20,718 nt of DNA from contig CAMYYX010000014.1 of NCBI GenBank assembly GCA_947303695.1, positions 1 through 20,718 on the forward strand, given 5' to 3'. This document shows, piece by piece, positions 15,970-20,718 of this stretch. Each line of letters starts with the position of its first letter. The first letter of the stretch is position 1. Below the pieces are notes generated by a model. It was not told the origin of the DNA. It saw only the letters and a list, made by a program, of their open reading frames with translations, and ran no database searches. A program made the translations under genes and the position numbers. The DNA is from an uncultured Prevotellaceae bacterium. Lineage in GTDB: Bacteria; Bacteroidota; Bacteroidia; Bacteroidales; Bacteroidaceae.

Positions 15970-16005
15970 GTTATAAGTGAAGAGTGAAAAGTGAAGAGTT
16001 TAAAG
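15964..16005 (+). repeat. Six-unit heptamer array filling the uxaA-HAD spacer
   Basis: Six 7-bp units run in order: TTATAAG, TTATAAG, TGAAGAG, TGAAAAG, TGAAGAG, TTTAAAG. The first overlaps the last codon and stop of uxaA; the last ends one base before the ATG at 16006. The 42 bp therefore make up the whole junction. Units share a purine-rich AAG/GAG end that could serve as ribosome-binding sequence. Confidence 0.8.
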
Positions 16006-16746
16006 ATGTTTCCCCAATTAAGTACATATTGCCAAGCCCACGGCTATCCAGGCTTTGAGCTCAAGACCATCATGTTCGACATGGATGGCGTGCTGTTCAA
16101 CTCCATGCCCAATCATGCACGTGCTTGGCACCGCGCGATGGCTTTCTATGGGCTCGACCTCCCTGAAGACGAAGCCTATATGCACGAAGGGCGCACAGGA
16201 TTCGGCACCATCAACATCGTCACCCAACGTCAGTTCGGACGAAGTGCCGACCAAGCTGAGTGCGACAAGATATATAAGAAGAAGAGCGAGTTCTTCAACC
16301 AATACCCTACTGCCGAACGCATGACAGGAGCCTACGAAACGGTGAAAGCCGTGAAGGAAGCGGGAGTCACTCCTACCATCGTGACAGGCTCAGGCACAGC
16401 CAGTCTCCTCGGACGCATCGAGCAGAACTACCCTAACCTCTTCTGCCACGAATGGATGGTTGCAGCCCGAGATGTCAAGTTCGGAAAGCCAAATCCCGAA
16501 CCATACCTCATGGGTATGCAGAAAGCTGGAGGATTAACACCCCGCCAGACAATGGTGGTAGAAAATGCACCCTTGGGAGTCGAGGCAGGTGTAGCTGCCG
16601 GATGTTTTGTCATCGCAGTCAATACTGGTCCCCTACCCGACTCCGTTCTTCTTGACCAAGGAGCCAACCTCCTTTTCCACTCCATGACTGATCTTAGTGA
16701 AAATATAGCCTCCATCATTTATGAAGCAAATCATCTTAACCTTTAG
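16006..16746 (+). CDS. HAD family phosphatase, beta-phosphoglucomutase-like
   Basis: This is a cytoplasmic HAD hydrolase of 246 aa from ATG 16006. An in-frame GTG at 15991 lies inside the heptamer array and is a less likely start. The nucleophile and acid pair D25/D27 sits in FDMDGVLFNSMP, the second motif in IVTGSG, the Lys in KFGKPNPEPYL, and the motif IV acidic residue in VVENAPLGVEAG. A cap domain (about 35-110) like that of beta-phosphoglucomutase and sugar-phosphate phosphatases is present. Context next to uxaA suggests a sugar-phosphate substrate, but this is inference. Its 3' end overlaps the beta-helix gene by 26 nt. Confidence 0.9.
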   Translation: MFPQLSTYCQAHGYPGFELKTIMFDMDGVLFNSMPNHARAWHRAMAFYGLDLPEDEAYMHEGRTGFGTINIVTQRQFGRSADQAECDKIYKKKSEFFNQYPTAERMTGAYETVKAVKEAGVTPTIVTGSGTASLLGRIEQNYPNLFCHEWMVAARDVKFGKPNPEPYLMGMQKAGGLTPRQTMVVENAPLGVEAGVAAGCFVIAVNTGPLPDSVLLDQGANLLFHSMTDLSENIASIIYEANHLNL

Positions 16747-18274
16747 CGTTCTGCTCTTGACCATGCTGACGTATGCTCAAAAAAACATTCAGATCAGCAC
16801 ACAAGAGGAACTACTTGCAGCCATCAAGACGATGAATGCAAGCCCCGATGATGACTATGCACTAATCATTCAACCTGGTGTATATTGGTTGGACGATCCT
16901 GATGACCCGACAGAACGGACATCAAACGGAGGAACTCCCTTTGCCCAAACAATTCATTGCAGAAACATCCGCATTACAGGAACCGACCCAAATGCAGAAA
17001 ATACCGTTCTTGCTGTTAATCGGGGACAGACACATGGTGCCATTGGCAATTTCACCATGTTCTTGTTCAGATGCAAAAGCATCTATACGGAGAACATTAC
17101 ATATGGTAATTATTGTAACGTAGATCTTGACTACAAACGCAATCCATCCCTATCAAGAAAGAAGCGAGCTGAAGCCATCGTGCAAGCCCAACTTGCCGTC
17201 TGTGCAGGAACAGACAGCGTGGTGGCAAAGAACTGCCGTTTTATCAGTCGTTTGAATCTTTGTAATTTCTCAGGAGCACGCAATGCTGTGTTCGAAAATT
17301 GTCATCTCGAGTGTACAGATGATGCTCTCTCTGAGGGACTATATCATCAGTGTCACCTCACATTCTACAGCAGCAAGCCATTCTACTCCACTTCACGTGG
17401 GGCCACCTTCGATGATTGTGATATCGAAATCATGACACAAGGCAAACAGTATTTCACCAAAGTCCCTGGTCCAATTCACTTAAAGAACGTACGCTTCCAT
17501 TGCAACCACAAGATTCTGTTAGCATGGTGTAAGGAGAATCATCCAGAACTATGCTCAGCAGAAAACATTACACTCAACGGCAAATCTGTTCAGATTGACA
17601 GTACTCCATATACTCCGATTCCTCAGATTCATGAGATCGTTGGTAGCAAAAAGGTCGAAGATGGTTACGTGTATGAATTTGATGCCTATAAACCATTTGA
17701 CACAAACAAGTATTCATGGCAGCCCGACCCCTCTCGCGAAGCATGGTATTGGGGAACAGCCCCTGATGGAGCAGAAGGACATCAAGGCTTGGTACAAGCA
17801 CAACGTGGAGCACGCATTCGTATTACTCCCGAAAAACCGAAAATCAATAATATCACAAGCGCCAGACTTATTATTGCCCCATGTAAGTCAGCAGGACAAG
17901 GTTTCGGAAGTGCTACGGGGCAATATATGGATATCTGCGTTGCAATGGACAATCAAACTCTCTCAGGATATGGTCTTCGTTTAGAACGAACTCCCGATTA
18001 CGACCACGCAGTTGTTGCCTCCATCATAGAATACCAAAACGGTGAGACGAAAGCATTAACGAAAGGAGAAAAATGCGAACTCTACCTCACAGAGTGTAAA
18101 ATCAGAGTTACAATCAGTTCTGGCGTGTTGACTGCATTCATACAGCACGGCTCAAAGAAGCAAACCCTCAGTTGTAGGATTGCTTCAAATAAACTTGGGA
18201 CAGGCTTTATGCTTCAACACACAGGAACTGTAGGAACAGGTGCATCAATGCTTAAACAAATAGAAGTCAGATGA
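16721..18274 (+). CDS. Secreted right-handed beta-helix protein (pectate-lyase-like fold), C-terminal beta-sandwich
   Basis: The 517-aa protein has a signal peptide ending in TYAQ (about residue 19). Residues about 22-300 show the features of a parallel beta-helix: an IQPGVYWLDD opening, repeated short strands with Asn/Cys ladders such as NCRFISRLNLCNFSGA and ENCHLECTDDAL, then DDCDIEIMTQ. Residues about 310-517 look like a beta-sandwich (EFDAYKPFD, YWGTAPDG, then strand-rich C-terminus). No classical pectate lyase or pectin esterase catalytic motif is identifiable, so activity is uncertain. It could be a polysaccharide lyase, hydrolase or esterase, or a binding protein. Location after uxaA fits pectin metabolism. 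The start overlaps the HAD gene by 26 nt and the stop overlaps the next start (ATGA). Confidence 0.75.
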   Translation: MKQIILTFSVLLLTMLTYAQKNIQISTQEELLAAIKTMNASPDDDYALIIQPGVYWLDDPDDPTERTSNGGTPFAQTIHCRNIRITGTDPNAENTVLAVNRGQTHGAIGNFTMFLFRCKSIYTENITYGNYCNVDLDYKRNPSLSRKKRAEAIVQAQLAVCAGTDSVVAKNCRFISRLNLCNFSGARNAVFENCHLECTDDALSEGLYHQCHLTFYSSKPFYSTSRGATFDDCDIEIMTQGKQYFTKVPGPIHLKNVRFHCNHKILLAWCKENHPELCSAENITLNGKSVQIDSTPYTPIPQIHEIVGSKKVEDGYVYEFDAYKPFDTNKYSWQPDPSREAWYWGTAPDGAEGHQGLVQAQRGARIRITPEKPKINNITSARLIIAPCKSAGQGFGSATGQYMDICVAMDNQTLSGYGLRLERTPDYDHAVVASIIEYQNGETKALTKGEKCELYLTECKIRVTISSGVLTAFIQHGSKKQTLSCRIASNKLGTGFMLQHTGTVGTGASMLKQIEVR

Positions 18275-19227
18275 TTACAAAAGACATTACTCGTGAACAA
18301 TTCATCGCATTAGCAGATTATTTTGAATATGTGCCATACGATGTAACAAAAAAAGACCTGTACACTGCGGAAACTCTCTACGCAGGATATGACCCCAAAC
18401 ATCCTGAGACTATAGCTGACTGCTACGATTCTCATGTGTACGAATACTACATGAAGACAGGCAAGCATGCTTTCAGTGCCAAAGAATCGCTGGCACGCAG
18501 TCTTCACGATTTTGGCATCAATCGCAGCCTTAGTGCCTTCCTCGAAGGTTACGACCTGAAACGCATCGTGGGCATCATGGGCGGACACGGCCTGCTGCGT
18601 ACCGACCCCATGTATCGTGAGATAGTGTTGGTCAGCAAGCGCCTCACCGAAGAAGGCTTCCTCATGATCAGCGGTGGAGGTCCGGGAGCCATGGAGGCCA
18701 CCCACCTCGGAGCATGGATGGGAGGCTATTCGGCAGCTGATGTCGAGGCAGTCATCCATCGACTCAGTGTGGCACCAACGTTCCGCGACGAAGAATGGCT
18801 CTCAAGTGCGTTCAAAGTCATCCGCGACTATCCGCAGACACGCTACCGCAGCCTCGGACTTCCCACATGGCTCTACGGACACGAACCCTCAACACCCTTC
18901 GCCACACACATCGCCAAATACTTCGAGAACGCCATCCGCGAGGACAACATCCTCACCCTTGCCTTCGGAGGCATCATCTACTCGCCAGGCAGTGCAGGCA
19001 CCATGCAGGAAATCTTCCAGGATGCTGTGCAGAACCACTACCTCTCCTACGGTATGGCCAGCCCCATGATATTCCTCGGCACCCAGTTCTGGAGCTACGA
19101 CATGCCCATCTACCCGCTGCTCAAGCATCTGGTGAAGAAAGGAAAATACAAGAACCTGTTGCTCACACTCACCGACAGCAACGAAGAAATCATCCAAACC
19201 CTCATCGACTTCCAAAAACAGCCATAA
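18271..19227 (+). CDS. LOG-like (lysine-decarboxylase-like) Rossmann nucleotide-binding protein
   Basis: This is a 318-aa cytoplasmic protein of the LOG/PpnN superfamily, whose known members hydrolyse nucleoside 5'-monophosphates to a base and ribose 5-phosphate. Two hallmark segments are present: ISGGGPGAMEATHLGAWMGG (GGGPGAME at 135-142) and YSPGSAGTMQEIFQDA (239-247). The second is the usual PGGxGTxxE with Gly replaced by Ser at 241. The protein is longer than typical LOG (about 190 aa), with about 100 extra N-terminal residues and an insertion between the two motifs. The gene overlaps the beta-helix gene by 4 nt and is followed 2 nt later by a HAD phosphatase. Its substrate is unknown, and the link to pectin metabolism is only positional. 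Confidence 0.85.
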   Translation: MITKDITREQFIALADYFEYVPYDVTKKDLYTAETLYAGYDPKHPETIADCYDSHVYEYYMKTGKHAFSAKESLARSLHDFGINRSLSAFLEGYDLKRIVGIMGGHGLLRTDPMYREIVLVSKRLTEEGFLMISGGGPGAMEATHLGAWMGGYSAADVEAVIHRLSVAPTFRDEEWLSSAFKVIRDYPQTRYRSLGLPTWLYGHEPSTPFATHIAKYFENAIREDNILTLAFGGIIYSPGSAGTMQEIFQDAVQNHYLSYGMASPMIFLGTQFWSYDMPIYPLLKHLVKKGKYKNLLLTLTDSNEEIIQTLIDFQKQP

Positions 19228-19229
19228 GG

Positions 19230-19934
19230 ATGACAAACAATAAGCTGGAACATATCAAACTCCTGACCATTGATGCCGATGATACCCTGTGGGAGAATCA
19301 GGTGAACTTCGAAGCCGCTCAGCACCTCTACTGCAAGCTCCTCCGCCCATGGGCTGACGAACAGACCGTGCGCGACAGCCTCTACAAGGTCGAGTGCCGC
19401 AACATGCCGCTCACAGGATACGGAACCAAAGCCTTCACACTATCTTTGGTAGAGAATGCAATAGAGATAACCGACAACAAGATACCCGCAGAGAAGATAC
19501 AAGAGATACTGAAAATCGGCTATGCCATCATGAACCAGCCCGTAAAACTACTCCCAGGAGTGCTGGAAACGATGGAACAACTATACAAAAGCCAGAAGTA
19601 CTACCTCGTGTGCTTCACCAAAGGCGATGCTAAAGAACAGGAAGACAAATTCTTCAAATCAGGAATCAGCGAACTGTTCAGTAACATCATCGTAACATCC
19701 GACAAGCAGGAATGGGAATTCCGCCGATTGTGCGTCTATTATGATGTCAAACCCGAACAGATACTGTCCATTGGCAACTCATTCAAGGCCGACATCCACC
19801 CCATCGTCACCCTCGGCGGTTGGGGCGTACACATCCCTTACAAACGCACATGGCAGTACGATCATATCGAAGAATACCAGCACCCCCATGTGCTCCATGC
19901 CCAGCAGTTCTCCGACATCCTTCAGTGGTTGTAG
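19230..19934 (+). CDS. HAD family hydrolase (YjjG/phosphoglycolate phosphatase-like)
   Basis: This 234-aa HAD phosphatase begins at ATG 19230, two bases after the LOG-like stop. A longer upstream reading frame merely shadows the LOG-like gene. The nucleophile motif IDADDTLWENQ (D15, D17), the helical cap with a CRNMPLTGYG segment, the motif III region VCFTKGD, and motif IV GNSFKADIHP are all visible. The DADDTLW variant is typical of a HAD-IA subgroup often annotated as a nucleotide or sugar phosphatase. Pairing with a nucleotide-cleaving LOG-like protein suggests it acts on a related phosphate, but that is inference. The 21-bp repeat array begins immediately after its TAG stop. Confidence 0.9.
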   Translation: MTNNKLEHIKLLTIDADDTLWENQVNFEAAQHLYCKLLRPWADEQTVRDSLYKVECRNMPLTGYGTKAFTLSLVENAIEITDNKIPAEKIQEILKIGYAIMNQPVKLLPGVLETMEQLYKSQKYYLVCFTKGDAKEQEDKFFKSGISELFSNIIVTSDKQEWEFRRLCVYYDVKPEQILSIGNSFKADIHPIVTLGGWGVHIPYKRTWQYDHIEEYQHPHVLHAQQFSDILQWL

Positions 19935-20018
19935 GGAGCTAACCATGCGTTATCGTTGGATAACCCTGCGTTATCGGGTAATAAGGCAGGGTTATTGGGC
20001 AATAAGGGTGGGTTATTA
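19935..20018 (+). repeat. Four-unit 21-bp tandem array of dyads
   Basis: Four imperfect 21-bp units lie at 19935, 19956, 19977 and 19998. Units 1 and 2 share AACCnTGCGTTATCG; units 3 and 4 share AATAAGG..GGGTTATT. Each unit is itself a small dyad; the clearest is GATAAC-CCTGC-GTTATC in unit 2 (19959-19975). The first base follows the HAD stop codon directly. Confidence 0.8.
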
Positions 20019-20054
20019 TTTGTAAATAAAAGCAAGCCGCCAAGACGGCGGAGT

Positions 20055-20082
20055 GTGCCCCCATGGGCACGTCGCATGCGAC
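20055..20082. repeat. Back-to-back palindromes, REP-like
   Basis: GTGCCC (20055-20060) and GGGCAC (20065-20070) form a 6-bp stem with loop CCAT. Directly abutting is the perfect 12-bp palindrome GTCGCATGCGAC (20071-20082). The GC-rich paired layout recalls repetitive extragenic palindromes, but copy number elsewhere cannot be seen. Confidence 0.55.
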
Positions 20083-20112
20083 ATTGGGGATATTAAACCA
20101 TTAAACTTCTTA

Positions 20113-20175
20113 AAAATGCGATTGAGCCGAATATAATGCCAAACTTGTTTGAACATTATTGAGGCGTAGCATTTT
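20113..20175. repeat. Long imperfect inverted repeat
   Basis: AAAATGC (20113-20119) pairs with GCATTTT (20169-20175). Inside, GCC/GGC, ATAATG/CATTAT and CAAAC/GTTTG continue the stem, with small bulges and a 2-nt centre. The direct repeat AAACTTCTT lies outside it on both sides (20103-20111 and 20186-20194). Confidence 0.5.
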
Positions 20176-20212
20176 GCACGAAGTGAAACTTCTTGAACCT
20201 TTGAAACCCCCT

Positions 20213-20242
20213 TTAACGTTAACCTTAACGCTAACCTTAACT
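20213..20242. repeat. Hexamer repeat TTAACS
   Basis: Five consecutive hexamers are seen: TTAACG, TTAACC, TTAACG, CTAACC, TTAACT. A second 6-bp periodic stretch (TATCGT, CATCGT, TATCGT) follows at about 20249-20266. This is a short simple repeat. Confidence 0.65.
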
Positions 20243-20283
20243 ATTAGTTATCGTCATCGTTATCGTCCTCCTGAGAGGGTCTT

Positions 20284-20718
20284 TTATATTTCCAACTCCT
20301 TATACGTCTTCCCATCAGCACAACGGAGCATCGAATGACGGTTCTTTCGATACGTCACATAGCTGACGTGAATCCATTTCGAGCCATTGGGTCGTGTTTC
20401 CCAGATAATCTGGTCGAAGTCCGTGAACTGCACGATGAGCTTCAGCACATCCCACAGTGTCCAACCGAGTGAACATACAGGGTCGATGAAGATATCCGCT
20501 GCTTCTCCACGCATATGCTGTGAGGTCGTTGCCCCGTGATTGATGCGGTTCACCTCCTTGCACCGATACCCGCTCGATATGTAGATAGGTATCCCTACCC
20601 TATCTCTGGTCTGCTGCAACACATTATCTACCAATGCTTTCACGTTTTTCACATACCGCTTGGGTACCTCCTGCAGCAACATCGCTGTCACCTCCAGGAT
20701 ATCTTCCACAAGCCCCAT
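20284..20718 (-). CDS. M15 family peptidase (D-Ala-D-Ala carboxypeptidase/endolysin-like), probably partial
   Basis: At least 144 aa of a zinc peptidase of the M15A (Peptidase_M15_3-like) group are encoded, which act on peptidoglycan peptide stems. Key motifs are IYISSGYRCKEVN, SQHMRGEAADI (zinc-binding His and Asp) and WIHVSY (third zinc ligand His). There is no signal peptide in the visible part. The ATG lies exactly on the last base of the window; relatives usually have several more N-terminal residues, so the true start may be beyond the edge. The gene converges on the HAD gene. It is either a cell-wall enzyme or a phage/mobile-element-derived endolysin; nothing else in the window is phage-like. 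Confidence 0.85.
   Translation of the reverse strand: MGLVEDILEVTAMLLQEVPKRYVKNVKALVDNVLQQTRDRVGIPIYISSGYRCKEVNRINHGATTSQHMRGEAADIFIDPVCSLGWTLWDVLKLIVQFTDFDQIIWETRPNGSKWIHVSYVTYRKNRHSMLRCADGKTYKELEI

Larger units (their letters stand above)
19935..20283. other. 349-bp convergent intergenic region made of repeats and hairpins
   Basis: No gene is visible between the plus-strand HAD gene and the minus-strand M15 gene. In order it holds the 21-bp dyad array (19935-20018), a small CCGCC/GGCGG hairpin (20037-20051), a GTGCCC/GGGCAC hairpin and an adjacent 12-bp palindrome (20055-20082), a long imperfect hairpin (20113-20175), and a hexamer-periodic tract (20213-20268). None ends in a clear T-run, so the terminators for the two converging genes are not obvious. 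Confidence 0.7.

Noticed and set aside
18795..19229. 5' extension of the second HAD frame upstream of 19230
   Set aside because: The translation is an Arg/His/Pro-rich shadow of the LOG-like gene. The HAD homology and a proper ATG begin at 19230.
19741..20025. Plus-strand 94-codon frame spanning the HAD 3' end and the 21-bp array
   Set aside because: It is an out-of-frame shadow of HAD that picks up a heptapeptide repeat only because the array unit is 21 bp.
20213..20268. Telomere-like TTAACC/TTAACG hexamers
   Set aside because: Only about five imperfect units within a bacterial-type chromosome segment; more simply a short simple repeat.
20250..20272. Minus-strand AGGAGG followed by a 6-codon ATG frame downstream of the M15 gene
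   Set aside because: Six codons within a simple repeat, in a lineage that does not rely on Shine-Dalgarno sites; no support as a gene.
19935..20283. CRISPR array
   Set aside because: The repeat units are contiguous 21-mers with no unique spacers, and no cas genes are nearby.
20284..20718. Prophage or integrative element boundary suggested by the endolysin-like M15 gene
   Set aside because: No integrase, structural phage gene, tRNA or attachment repeat is seen; M15 genes also occur as ordinary Bacteroidales genes.

Overview
The window looks like chromosomal DNA from a Bacteroidales bacterium, most likely Prevotellaceae (Prevotella/Segatella-like). Reasons: the start codons lack a consistent Shine-Dalgarno sequence; several genes are preceded by the Bacteroidetes-type promoter (TTTG, about 20 bp, TAnnTTTG); the lipoboxes, the C10 (streptopain-like) protease with a dockerin, and the gene families are typical of that group. 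The assignment is by inspection only.

Layout. 120-1430: M18 zinc aminopeptidase. 1507-5321: a secreted C10 cysteine protease with a C-terminal dockerin-like Ca-binding pair, coupled by a TGATG overlap to an MFS transporter. 5549-7370: a very acidic coiled-coil lipoprotein, a strong terminator, then, 17 nt later, a lipoprotein with a caspase-like (C14) domain. 7581-13374: a tightly packed run of a Crp/Fnr-type regulator, an M3 oligopeptidase, a small lipoprotein, a dCMP deaminase-like enzyme, a membrane-anchored S41 (CtpA-like) protease and 5-formyltetrahydrofolate cyclo-ligase. 13397-14341: an AraC-family regulator. 14485-19934: altronate dehydratase (uxaA), a beta-phosphoglucomutase-like HAD phosphatase, a secreted beta-helix protein, a LOG-like Rossmann protein and a second HAD phosphatase, mostly with overlapping or near-abutting ends. 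20284-20718 (minus): an M15 peptidase that runs to, and perhaps past, the window edge.

How the genes fit together. All but the last gene are on the plus strand. The uxaA block fits hexuronate (pectin) use: UxaA makes 2-keto-3-deoxygluconate from altronate, the beta-helix protein is a plausible pectin-active or pectin-binding secreted protein, and the AraC protein is a plausible local regulator. The partner genes uxaB and uxaC are not in the window. The rest is mostly proteolysis: six peptidases (M18, C10, C14-like, M3, S41, M15).

The least ordinary material is non-coding or at gene junctions. It comprises: four 21-bp units, each a small dyad, phased at two helical turns right after the last plus-strand stop; two different 7-bp repeat arrays flanking uxaA, one of which exactly fills the uxaA-HAD spacer; a GC-rich palindromic element inserted in frame in the M3 gene with a recognisable cousin between araC and uxaA; a terminator placed immediately before the caspase-like gene; and a 74-nt overlap of the S41 and cyclo-ligase genes. 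I see no CRISPR array, tRNA, rRNA, IS element or convincing defence island.
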